Of a DNA stretch of 40,757 bases, positions 9,401 to 16,682 are shown in pieces; positions within the stretch are counted from its first letter, which is position 1; every line of letters starts with the position of its first letter. The stretch spans positions 1 through 40,757 of the forward strand of contig CATKWX010000015.1 in the NCBI GenBank assembly GCA_949840345.1, in the 5' to 3' direction. A program made the translations under genes and the position numbers. This DNA comes from an uncultured Eubacteriales bacterium (lineage in GTDB: Bacteria > Bacillota > Clostridia > TANB77 > CAG-508). The notes beneath the pieces were generated by a model, which worked only from the letters and a program-made list of their open reading frames with translations, was not told where the DNA came from and did not search any database.

Positions 9401-12388
9401 TTCAAGTAAAGCAATACTGAATTTTAAAACTGTATTTCTAACATAATAGCTTTTGGCTGCCATTGGTCTAGACAAAATTTTTAAATAAGATAATATAATC
9501 TCTATTATCTTATATCGTTTTAAAGCATTTACTTTAATATGTTTTATAGAAGCAAATGAGAATAAACCTTTTTCATAATCATATTCTAATTTATTATTTT
9601 CTGTAAGTTCTTCTTCAATATGATTAACAATTAAAATTAAAATCTGTTTTAATATATCACCAATTAACTCATCTGATTTTTCATTAAATTTTTTAGTTTG
9701 AAAATAAGCATCAAATTCAGAATTTATAAGATGCATACATTTTAATCGTATAAAAGCTTTTTGGTTTTGTGAATTTATTTTTTCTTGTTTTATTAACTCT
9801 TCGATATCATCTAAAATTTTTTCTACCCATCCATTAAATTTGTGATTAGATGAATCATTTTTATATAAGATCTTTAGTAATGTGGTCAAGTCAAATAGTT
9901 TATTAATGAACAATAGATTAGAATAACCAACATTTAAATAATCAATTAGTTCTTCTAAACATTTTATAATATGTTCCTCATATTTTTTTTCTTTTAAATC
10001 ATCTAAATACTTTATCAATAAATTGGAAATATCTAAATGGTTATATAAGAAATAATCCTCTATACTTCTTAAACTTAACTTATCCTTTTTTATATTCCAT
10101 TCAAATTTCAAATTTTCATCAAACTTGGTCACGGTCATTAATTTTTGTTTGTTATAGCATTTTCTAAATTTTTCTCTCAATTGATCACTTACTACAAATT
10201 TCATCATATTTTCATAAGTTTCATCTAATAAGCAATTAGGACACTTCCCCTTTTCCCTTTTTAATGTAGGAATGTTTAAATGAACATATGAAAAAAAATT
10301 TTTCTCTGGATACTGTATCAAATGATTGACACTGTCATAGGAGTTTCTATTTATTAAAGTAATTATTGCGTCAAAAGCATCAAAACGATTATCTATTCCC
10401 GCCTCTTTCGCTAACATAGAAAGTAAAGTTTGAGCACGATCAAATGTTTCTCCACTCACAATAATGTCATCTAAATAAAAACAGTTAATTCTTTTATTTC
10501 TATCATTTCTAATCAAATCATGAATATGGGCATAATCTTCACTTTCTTTAAATTCTTCTGCTATTCTTTTGAATTTGGCTCGAACATCTTCTCTCAAAGA
10601 ATCTTTAATAGAAAAATGAAAAAAGCGATAACACGTCCCAAAAAGTTGATTTATTATAATATTTAAAAATTCACCATTTGTATTATTTAGTGGAGAAACA
10701 AGTATGTTAAACCGATTTTGAAAATCGTATTGTTCTTGAAATTTTGACTTTAGTTTTTTAATCCAATTGTTTAAAGAATCAAAATCATCTTTACATGCGT
10801 TTTCAACTACTTTTTTTGTATCTATATAGTAGATAAAATGATTGTTTTCATTTTCAATATGTCCATATCGAATACACTCTTTTAATTTTTGAAGTCTAAA
10901 TGAATTTTTCGTAATGCTTAATTTATCGTTTTTAAAAAAACCTTCGTTAAAGCCTTTTCGATTGCTATTAAATAAATCAAAAACTAATTTTGGTAAAGTA
11001 GATGTTTTATCCACATGAAAAATTGCTCTTTCATCGATAGACTTTTTTAGCGGATAACAAAGTTCACAATTTTCAGCTTGTTTCCATTTGCTACTTACAG
11101 CTAATAAATATTTAATTCTTATATTATTTAATTTGGATCTATATGCATTTTTTAATTTCAAAATATTTTCTCTTTCAAAATCCCAAAACTTACTTTCTAT
11201 AGGAGTTGCAGTTAACGCCGTTTCATCTCTAACAAGTGTAAGCACATAATGGTAGTTGGCTAAACTAATATTATTATTAATAAATTGTGAATCTGAAAGC
11301 ATCTTATAAAAAGTTGATAATGTGCTACCAATTGGCACTATAATATAAGTAATAAATTCTTTGCTAATTTTATTCTTTATCTTCTTACTTTCATCATTAT
11401 AATAAAACAAAGTTTTAATTTCATTTACTTTAATAAATTGTTCTAAATAATCCTTAATTTGTTTTACCAATAATTCAGAATAACTTTCATAACCGATTAA
11501 GCAAATGTTTTTTTCTTCTTTCAAAGATTGATGCTGTAAACTTATATCTTTTGCAATAATATACGCGAAGTTTTTAACATTATTTGCATTATGGAAAAGA
11601 ATCTCTGCTTCATAAAAATTTTCTATATGTATTTTAGCACCCAAACGCACATGTACATTAGAAATTTTACATCCATTGCCTTTCAAAATATCATAATGAT
11701 TCAAAGGAATATTTAATAACTCATTTATTTTATGCATAAAAATAGAATCTTTAAAATCATTATTTGGCATATTGTATATATCCAGTAAAACATTATCTAC
11801 GGGCGGCTTATCGATGTTTGTATTGTTATATTTTACATATAATTCTACGGGCATTTCTATTTTTTGTTCTTTGCTTTTAACATTTATTTGATTATTTTTT
11901 TTGCTAGACTTATATGTTTCAATAATTTGCAACAACTTCGTTGCAGAATCGAAATTACTATAAGAATATTCTCTTGCCGAATTATATATTGCTTCTTTAT
12001 CTCCACCAAATGCCGAAAAACAAATTTCCTTTTGATGATTAATTAAAGTCCCAATAGAAAAATAACATTTTTTATTTGTTCGTTGAAAAAATATACTACT
12101 ATATTCTAAAAATAAAGAAATTATCGAAAAATTAACCTCTTCTTTTTTAGAACAGAAAAATATAACCAATCGATCAGACTCTAATAAAGTATTAATAGCA
12201 AAACTATGTATTGCCTTTGCGTATAGTTCTATATTGCTATAGTCAGTCTTAAATAAAAAAACTTCTATTACCCTTTCTTTGTTCATTCCATCTATTTTCA
12301 TTGAATTATATAAACCATTTAAATAAGTTACGATTGATGATATAATTCGATCTTTATCATTTTGATTTTCATACATTTTATTTTCCAT
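6431..12388 (-). CDS. Giant protein: tandem PRTase-like modules plus metallophosphoesterase
   Basis: A 1985-residue cytosolic protein. Residues 1-165 are an alpha/beta region of unknown type. Residues 291-390 look like a degenerate phosphoribosyltransferase: LIGYESYSELL, then IIVPIGSTLSTF where the PRPP loop should be, followed by CELC (441-444). Residues 560-720 form a second, intact-looking PRTase: ILVSPLNNTNGEF, then the PRPP motif FYLDDIIVSGETFDRA (Asp640-Asp641, Ser645-Thr648), followed by CPNC (716-719). Residues 750-1330 are long helical sequence. Residues 1495-1955 form a calcineurin-type metallophosphoesterase with all motifs: DIH (1502-1504), GD (1535-1536), GNHD (1579-1582), MHH (1703-1705) and GGHNH (1928-1932). 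A large Lys/Asn-rich insertion lies between the last two. The start has GGAGGG; it follows the GHKL gene by 12 bases. I know no named system with this architecture. A nucleotide-signal or defence role is inference. Confidence 0.85.
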   Translation of the reverse strand: MENKMYENQNDKDRIISSIVTYLNGLYNSMKIDGMNKERVIEVFLFKTDYSNIELYAKAIHSFAINTLLESDRLVIFFCSKKEEVNFSIISLFLEYSSIFFQRTNKKCYFSIGTLINHQKEICFSAFGGDKEAIYNSAREYSYSNFDSATKLLQIIETYKSSKKNNQINVKSKEQKIEMPVELYVKYNNTNIDKPPVDNVLLDIYNMPNNDFKDSIFMHKINELLNIPLNHYDILKGNGCKISNVHVRLGAKIHIENFYEAEILFHNANNVKNFAYIIAKDISLQHQSLKEEKNICLIGYESYSELLVKQIKDYLEQFIKVNEIKTLFYYNDESKKIKNKISKEFITYIIVPIGSTLSTFYKMLSDSQFINNNISLANYHYVLTLVRDETALTATPIESKFWDFERENILKLKNAYRSKLNNIRIKYLLAVSSKWKQAENCELCYPLKKSIDERAIFHVDKTSTLPKLVFDLFNSNRKGFNEGFFKNDKLSITKNSFRLQKLKECIRYGHIENENNHFIYYIDTKKVVENACKDDFDSLNNWIKKLKSKFQEQYDFQNRFNILVSPLNNTNGEFLNIIINQLFGTCYRFFHFSIKDSLREDVRAKFKRIAEEFKESEDYAHIHDLIRNDRNKRINCFYLDDIIVSGETFDRAQTLLSMLAKEAGIDNRFDAFDAIITLINRNSYDSVNHLIQYPEKNFFSYVHLNIPTLKREKGKCPNCLLDETYENMMKFVVSDQLREKFRKCYNKQKLMTVTKFDENLKFEWNIKKDKLSLRSIEDYFLYNHLDISNLLIKYLDDLKEKKYEEHIIKCLEELIDYLNVGYSNLLFINKLFDLTTLLKILYKNDSSNHKFNGWVEKILDDIEELIKQEKINSQNQKAFIRLKCMHLINSEFDAYFQTKKFNEKSDELIGDILKQILILIVNHIEEELTENNKLEYDYEKGLFSFASIKHIKVNALKRYKIIEIILSYLKILSRPMAAKSYYVRNTVLKFSIALLEMIQDVVRFRSNKQIPANSFKKTLKEILNKQISNINLDKNAKENFMFLCEIILCRENDKSVLKEKDLDVTYNCDTDFMQLFIFYFDILENISFLDSTYVIRNETISKLFNPGGLVSWFEDKFESYLKSKKFSLAEIKKYKIGFKSEIKLTYQFIAKWAVTYNEEISRSVLLEKKLELFSSQKENGLKNEILKSLALENTTIIFNSIDSLLNKTILKDNPNDFKIPNEDKGIYDSYFVYIQQKFKENGKAILQYLKYDDDSLQNEFSAFYSYIYKYLPILDQNNNLKELKKFIIALLKYYASIKIALEKHVINDLRDIYGAIATFMMNVSFADAISFSLCDEKRQKEDMILWRVKDNTLFENNEKMELLECILDYEENGISNDDSFENLLYDEENTESYNSINIKNSNIDIIFLKIPIRIKRQNVFEKIEGEQKFILIMLYYYKNSQPHYSKRIQDEVQKMYRAKSVLFVKNRLIDIFSLDYAKISTKEFLQVKPFDIKEKRILHITDIHYQEKDDQKIISGLKSVISSKNKKYDIIVITGDIINGADQANQIDERYTKFFDAFKIILSQVYGDEWDNRVLIVPGNHDYSSMNEGISSNVARNLRVTVPPSILSEANASIKFAYYLNFASYFMKKSLKTRKVLKNDLCFYCDDYEEFGFGFILLNTASLSSSHRQNRVGIKKEILKKLDEFLKEKNKMNGKNLTLIALMHHTPMFDADYLVDKGGGEIGKIISPLAYLYDLTDSLSESKNKNSILNICSEIINNIMNENINSKNNNTVFESSTSKKDIYFSQVKKFSKKICQWAFEIDSKHKVYPYYDKFNLSGFMFLYYLYKKLLEQRDNNISYFSSIEEATKILEMLGINENIIMGMDGYEGNLKDYQEYIKMNHFISESIHFNIEILSEIAKDYWASIYDQNNLNEIKQVLVKNNVKLILGGHNHIYQDNAGKDGIRIIEGAIFYDSKEGEISYNEVKFAKNEEFEIDNKVIKNEEKK

Positions 12389-12400
12389 AATTATACCCTC

Positions 12401-13819
12401 CTAATCATTTGAAGCCATTAATAATGGAGCAGGAACAAATATTATGTATTTTGTCCCTATCAATTGTTTTTCTTCTTTTGTGTCCCAATAAATGTTTATG
12501 TCCCCTACAGTATCATCATCATTTTTTTTAAAACGCAAAATAGATTCTTGATCACTACTCACCATAAAAAAACCATTTAATTTTTCGATTATTGATTTCA
12601 TAAATTTTAAACCATAATGAAAAGTTTTACCTTCTTCATCGCTTATAGCAGTATCAAAATCCGTGAATGCTCTAATACTTTTTTTGCTAGTTTTACTTAT
12701 TCCTTTATCTGAAACATCTTGCAAATAAATTAATACTCCACCATTTATATTTTGAAAAACGTTTTTAATATTTTCTATAACTCGTTTATCTTTCTGCTTG
12801 TCTTTATTTGCTATTAAAAGATCGATAAGATTATCTTTACGATTTAAATATCGTAACTGGGTTTCCTCGTTATCGCCATCATGAAAATGCAAGTACTGCA
12901 AGAACATATACAAAGTTCTTTTTTGGGTATGATGAAAAACATTTTCTATTATTTGATGAATAGCTGTAGAAAGAATTAACGAGTTGTTTTTCTGAATTTG
13001 ATGCAAAAGAGCGTTATTCTCATAAATTCCCCAATAAAATTTTAAAAGAATGAAGTAACATACAAGATCTAATTTGCTCATTTCTTCTATTGATGAAATA
13101 ATATTTTTTGCTAAAGCTTCATCCTTATCCGTTTTCTTATATTTTGTTTTAATATCACTATATTTAGGATCATTTGGATTAAATAAAAAATTGTATATAT
13201 CTATTCTAGCTTCTTCAATTTTTTTATTATGTGCTTTACGCTCATCCTCATAATATTTTTCAGCATAGCTAAATATATCCATAGTGCTTAAAATTAAATT
13301 ATTTACGTTCAATTTACTATTACTACTATTTTCTAAATTAAACTTATCATTGAGTTCTTTAAATTCCTCTTTGCCAATATTATATAAAGAAAAGTGAGTA
13401 ATTGCATGATAATTTTGGTTTAAAAAATTATCAAACAATGCAAAATTTCTCCTTATATATTCATGATAAAACCGTATAGGCAAAGTATCATTAACATTGT
13501 TAAAAATAATTTCAGATTTTAATATTTCTTTTAAATAAATATATAATTCACTAATAAAAATTTCGTTGTAATAATCACTATATATGTAAATACTAAAACA
13601 TCCATCTAATTCAAAATCCTGATAAGGATAAGCTAGTAAAATAGTCAATTCTTTTTCAGGATTATTTTTTTTAGTTTCCATATATTTTTGTTTAATAAAC
13701 TGGTAAAATTCTAATATATTTAAAAAAATCGCATTTTCTTTAAAGGGGAACCATAGTAAAGCTTTTTTACTATCTGATATACGTATTATCTTTTTTTCTT
13801 CATCCCATAAACATTCCAT
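12401..13819 (-). CDS. GHKL (HATPase-type) ATPase protein of the defence-like operon
   Basis: A 472-residue protein. Residues 1-240 have no recognised family. Residues 280-465 carry a GHKL (Hsp90/histidine-kinase-type) ATP-binding fold: N-box AIHQIIENVFHHT (286-298, Glu292-Asn293), G1 box LQDVSDKGI (366-374, Asp368), G2 box FHYGLKFMKSIIEKLNG (400-416) and the closing strand GTKYIIFVPAP (455-465). There is no phosphoacceptor helix pair, receiver domain or membrane helix, so it is not a standard sensor kinase. It is more like the stand-alone GHKL ATPases that act as switches in conflict systems and MORC/MutL-like proteins. It is first in a tight operon with the giant PRTase/phosphoesterase protein. 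The start is supported by AGGAGA seven bases upstream. The partner relation is inferred from spacing. Confidence 0.8.
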   Translation of the reverse strand: MECLWDEEKKIIRISDSKKALLWFPFKENAIFLNILEFYQFIKQKYMETKKNNPEKELTILLAYPYQDFELDGCFSIYIYSDYYNEIFISELYIYLKEILKSEIIFNNVNDTLPIRFYHEYIRRNFALFDNFLNQNYHAITHFSLYNIGKEEFKELNDKFNLENSSNSKLNVNNLILSTMDIFSYAEKYYEDERKAHNKKIEEARIDIYNFLFNPNDPKYSDIKTKYKKTDKDEALAKNIISSIEEMSKLDLVCYFILLKFYWGIYENNALLHQIQKNNSLILSTAIHQIIENVFHHTQKRTLYMFLQYLHFHDGDNEETQLRYLNRKDNLIDLLIANKDKQKDKRVIENIKNVFQNINGGVLIYLQDVSDKGISKTSKKSIRAFTDFDTAISDEEGKTFHYGLKFMKSIIEKLNGFFMVSSDQESILRFKKNDDDTVGDINIYWDTKEEKQLIGTKYIIFVPAPLLMASND

Positions 13820-13862
13820 AACTAATTCTCCTTTTTAATTAAATAATTAAGTAATTAATTTC

Positions 13863-13868
13863 ATTATA
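13863..13868 (-). promoter_or_regulatory. Candidate -10 of the defence-like operon
   Basis: TATAAT on the minus strand, about 44 bases before the ATG. The -35 is poor (TTGCTA at 19 bases). A TTGACA at 13908-13913 lies too far upstream for this -10. The shared motif at 13915-13936 is 47 bases upstream, the same spacing as in the protease operon. Confidence 0.5.
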
Positions 13869-13914
13869 ACTTAAAAAAATAAAAAATTAGCAATTTAAAA
13901 AGAACTTTGTCAAT

Positions 13915-13936
13915 AATCGACCGACAGGTTTCGACA
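13915..13936. repeat. Third, diverged copy of the shared motif
   Basis: Minus strand TGTCGAAACCTGTCGG then TCGATT; 20 of 22 bases match the core of the 42-bp repeats, and both differences are transitions. It again lies between the preceding terminator and the next promoter. Confidence 0.8.
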
Positions 13937-13960
13937 ATTAAGAAGTTAAGTTCGTGGCAA

Positions 13961-13991
13961 AACAAAAAATCACTCCTAAATGGAATGATTT
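13961..13991 (-). terminator. Rho-independent terminator of the AAA+ ATPase gene
   Basis: Minus strand AAATCATTCC / GGAGTGATTT (one G-U wobble), then TTTTTTG. It starts about 20 bases after the stop. Confidence 0.85.
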
Positions 13992-14012
13992 GTGTTATAA
14001 ATTTAATAATTT

Positions 14013-15194
14013 CTATAAACAATCCATTAAAAGAAAGTCTTTTAATTTGATATGTCTTACTATGCTTGTAGAATAATCAATTTCATCATTTGTTATAAGG
14101 ATTTTTTGCATTGAATTATCTATATTATGGAATGCTTCAAATTCTCTATTGTAGGCTTTCTCTTCAGCAACACTATAAGCAACTTGAACAAGATACTTCA
14201 TATTACCTTTGCTAGCTATAAAGTCAATTTCTTTTCCATTGTTATCAAAGACATTAACCTTGTACCCCATATAAAGAAGTTCATTATAAATAACATTTTC
14301 CAAGTTATGTGTTAGATCAAATCGATTTTCTAAACATCGTATAGAGTTTAATGCAACATCTGCATTATAAATCTTAACAAAAAACTCTAATTCTCTTTTT
14401 ACCTTCGTTGAATATTGATTGATTGTATCAATAACATATGCTTCTTTTAAGTGATCTAAATATTTCATGATTGTGTTAATGGAACAATTCATAATATTCT
14501 TATTCACATAATCATAAATAGATTTAGCAGAGAAAATTCTACTATTTGACTTTAAAACAAAATTTACCAACCTTTTAAATAATTCAACTTTCTTAATTTT
14601 ATACCTTGCAATTAAATCATTAATGACAATCGTATCATCTAAATCATTTAAATATTTAATCTGAGCCTCTTTTGAATTAAATTCAAATCGGTTTGGAAAT
14701 CCGCCATAAATTAAATAATCCATTATTGTTGGTTCTATTCCTAATTCCTTTGAATATTCTACTATTTCTTTATAAACAAATGGGCGAATTCTAAAAGAAA
14801 CAAATCTACCACTCAGTTGCTTAGTAAACTCACTTGATAAAAGTTTAGAGTTGGATCCAGTGATAAACAAAGAGCAATTTTCTAATCGTAGTGTTTTACA
14901 AGCCTCAGCCCAGTCATCAATCACTTGCAACTCATCTAAGAATACATAACAAAGTCCTTCTTTTCTTTCTTTATGTATATATTCTATAATGGCAGCTGCA
15001 TTAGGTATGTTTAATAATGTAGATTTTTTTTCAAAAGTTAAATAAATAACATTATCACTCTTTTGCTTTATTTCAGTCATAATTTGTCCTAAAATTACAG
15101 ATTTACCACATCTACGAATCCCCGTTATGATTTTAATTAAATCTGAATCATAAAACTCTCTTACTTCTTTGATATAATGTTCTCGTTTTATCAT
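14013..15194 (-). CDS. AAA+ ATPase with DUF4143 C-terminal domain
   Basis: About 393 residues. Walker A GIRRCGKS (about 25-32) and Walker B YVFLDELQ (about 83-90) define an AAA_14-type P-loop domain, followed by the sensor-like FITGSNSKLL and the GRF motif. A winged-helix-like middle leads into the DUF4143 domain with GKEIDFIAS and YLVQVAYS near the C terminus, a degenerate PD-(D/E)XK-like core. The family is widespread and often carried in variable chromosomal regions; its biochemical role is not settled. A GTG at 15203 would add three residues, but AGGTGAT is placed for the ATG at 15194. It is monocistronic, with a strong promoter overlapped by palindromic repeats, which suggests tight repression, perhaps by itself or by a host regulator. 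Confidence 0.9.
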   Translation of the reverse strand: MIKREHYIKEVREFYDSDLIKIITGIRRCGKSVILGQIMTEIKQKSDNVIYLTFEKKSTLLNIPNAAAIIEYIHKERKEGLCYVFLDELQVIDDWAEACKTLRLENCSLFITGSNSKLLSSEFTKQLSGRFVSFRIRPFVYKEIVEYSKELGIEPTIMDYLIYGGFPNRFEFNSKEAQIKYLNDLDDTIVINDLIARYKIKKVELFKRLVNFVLKSNSRIFSAKSIYDYVNKNIMNCSINTIMKYLDHLKEAYVIDTINQYSTKVKRELEFFVKIYNADVALNSIRCLENRFDLTHNLENVIYNELLYMGYKVNVFDNNGKEIDFIASKGNMKYLVQVAYSVAEEKAYNREFEAFHNIDNSMQKILITNDEIDYSTSIVRHIKLKDFLLMDCL

Positions 15195-15214
15195 TATAAT
15201 CACCTACCACTATA

Positions 15215-15243
15215 ATCATACTGAAAACTTTTACAAAAGTCAA
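15215..15243 (-). promoter_or_regulatory. Sigma-A promoter of the AAA+ ATPase gene
   Basis: TTGACT (15238-15243), 17-base spacer, TATGAT (15215-15220). The spacer contains the first operator-like repeat, so binding there should block transcription. Confidence 0.85.
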
Positions 15244-15295
15244 TAAAGTTTTCATTTAAACTGAAAACTTTTGCAAAATATCAAAAAGTTTTCAG
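15221..15295. repeat. Operator-like array of CTGAAAACTTTT repeats
   Basis: Four copies of the same 10-12 base element in alternating orientation: CTGAAAACTTTT at 15221-15232, AAAGTTTTCA at 15245-15254, CTGAAAACTTTT at 15261-15272 and AAAAGTTTTCAG at 15284-15295. They form two palindromes spaced 40 bases apart, the first overlapping the promoter. Confidence 0.85.
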
Positions 15296-15373
15296 CAAGC
15301 AATTTGTTAATTAAAGAAATAATAAACTACTAATTAAAAAATTAGCATACCTGTAGTATAATAAGTTTTTTAA

Positions 15374-15434
15374 TAAAAAATTAAAAAGCTGTAAATTTCT
15401 AGATCTTTTTTCAAAAAATCTATTTCTTCACAGC
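15374..15434 (-). terminator. Terminator of the polysaccharide operon
   Basis: A long hairpin at 15388-15434 on the minus strand: outer stem GCTGT/ACAGC and inner AGATTTTTT/AAAAAAGATCT, followed by TTTTTAATTTTTTA. It follows the GlmU-like gene by about 18 bases and ends the ~21-kb operon. Confidence 0.8.
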
Positions 15435-15451
15435 CTTTTCTTATTTATTCT

Positions 15452-16681
15452 TTATTTCTTAAACCCATAATTCTGAGCTCTATTATGCTTTACAACCTGT
15501 TTGTTTCTAGCAATAGCAAAATCTCCTTCTGCCAAATCCTCTGTAATTGTGGAACCTGCTGCTATAAAACTATTGGATGCAATATTTATTGGAGCAATTA
15601 AATTCGTATTGCAGCCAATAAATACATCATTCCCAATTGTGGTTTTAAATTTATTTTTGCCATCATAATTAACAGTTACAGTCCCGCAGCCCCAGTTCAC
15701 ATGATCTCCACAAGTTGTATCTCCAATATATGTTAAATGAGCAACATTTGTATTTTTCCCTAAAACTGAATTTTTCATTTCTACAAAATTACCCACTCGA
15801 TCATTTTCACCAACAACAGAATGCATTCTTAATTGAGTAAATGGACCTACTGTAGCCCCTTTACATATTTTAGAATCTGAAACCATAGAATGAATGCATT
15901 TCGTATTATCCTCTAAAACTGCATTGTTTAATTCTGTATTTGGCCCCACAATACAGTTATGTCCTATAGTTGTCTTGCCAAAAATATTGCATCCCGAATA
16001 AATAACTGTTCCTGATTCAATCACTGTTTCTAATGAGATTGTCGTAGAGTTGGGATTCATAATGCATACTCCATTTAACATATGAGTTTTATTAATTTCT
16101 TTCCTTATTTCATCCTCTATTAATGATAATACATATAAATCCTCTATACAGTTTAATTTATTTTCTTCTTGTATAAGAAATTTTCCGATTTTTCCTTTTT
16201 TAAACCCTTCTTTTAAATTATAAGAAAATGGACATCCCTCTAAAGAACTAGACTCATTTAGCCAATGATTTTTCAAACATAAAATTTGGGATTTATACTC
16301 CTGAACATCCTCTATACAATCCTCTTTACCAGCTAAAATTGTAACATCATTTTGACTTGTAACATGCTGATCAATAATTTGTTTTAAAATATTTGTATTA
16401 ATTAAAGGAACATTTCCTGGTAAAACCAAGGTATATCCATCTTTTTGAATATCTAAATCCTTGTGATTTTCTTTTGTTATATAAGTAACTCTATCTTTTA
16501 AAATTTCTTCAATTTCTTGATTCTTAGAATCTACATAACAAAAAATTTGATCTATTTTAAGTTTTTCTAATTGATCAACCACATATTCAATAATCGGTTT
16601 TTTTAATAACGGATAAATACAAATAGGTTTTTCTAACTTAGATGCTTCTTTATAAGAAGCAATTATAATTGCATAGTTCAT
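15452..16681 (-). CDS. glmU: GlmU-like acetyltransferase with decayed uridylyltransferase half
   Basis: A 409-residue protein against about 455 for normal GlmU. The C-terminal left-handed beta-helix is well kept: GPFTQLR (279-285), GNFVEMKNS (297-305), AHLTYIGD with the catalytic His315, GCGTVTVNYDGKNK (331-344), and AAGSTIT. It should acetylate glucosamine-1-phosphate. The N-terminal half lacks the nucleotide-binding signature LAAGxGTRMxS (here IIIASYKEASKLE), lacks the QxEQLGTGHA segment, and has GNVPL for GDVPL. So UTP-dependent activity is probably lost and another enzyme must make UDP-GlcNAc. It is one base after glmM, with AGGGAGAG lying in the glmM end. The reading frame is open throughout, so this is divergence and not a frameshift. 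Confidence 0.85.
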   Translation of the reverse strand: MNYAIIIASYKEASKLEKPICIYPLLKKPIIEYVVDQLEKLKIDQIFCYVDSKNQEIEEILKDRVTYITKENHKDLDIQKDGYTLVLPGNVPLINTNILKQIIDQHVTSQNDVTILAGKEDCIEDVQEYKSQILCLKNHWLNESSSLEGCPFSYNLKEGFKKGKIGKFLIQEENKLNCIEDLYVLSLIEDEIRKEINKTHMLNGVCIMNPNSTTISLETVIESGTVIYSGCNIFGKTTIGHNCIVGPNTELNNAVLEDNTKCIHSMVSDSKICKGATVGPFTQLRMHSVVGENDRVGNFVEMKNSVLGKNTNVAHLTYIGDTTCGDHVNWGCGTVTVNYDGKNKFKTTIGNDVFIGCNTNLIAPINIASNSFIAAGSTITEDLAEGDFAIARNKQVVKHNRAQNYGFKK

Positions 16682-16682
16682 A

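Noticed and set aside
8718..9446. Plus-strand open frames inside the giant gene (77 and 72 codons) and others such as 2708-2989, 16669-17013 and 28598-28918
   Set aside because: They lie opposite well-supported genes, have no proper ribosome binding sites and no recognisable protein content; AT-rich antisense shadows.
12401..13819. Two-component sensor kinase
   Set aside because: The GHKL fold is present but there is no phosphoacceptor histidine helix pair, membrane sensor or receiver partner.
15452..16681. Frameshifted glmU pseudogene
   Set aside because: The frame is open from a good start to the stop, and the acetyltransferase half is intact; the N-terminal half is diverged, not broken.
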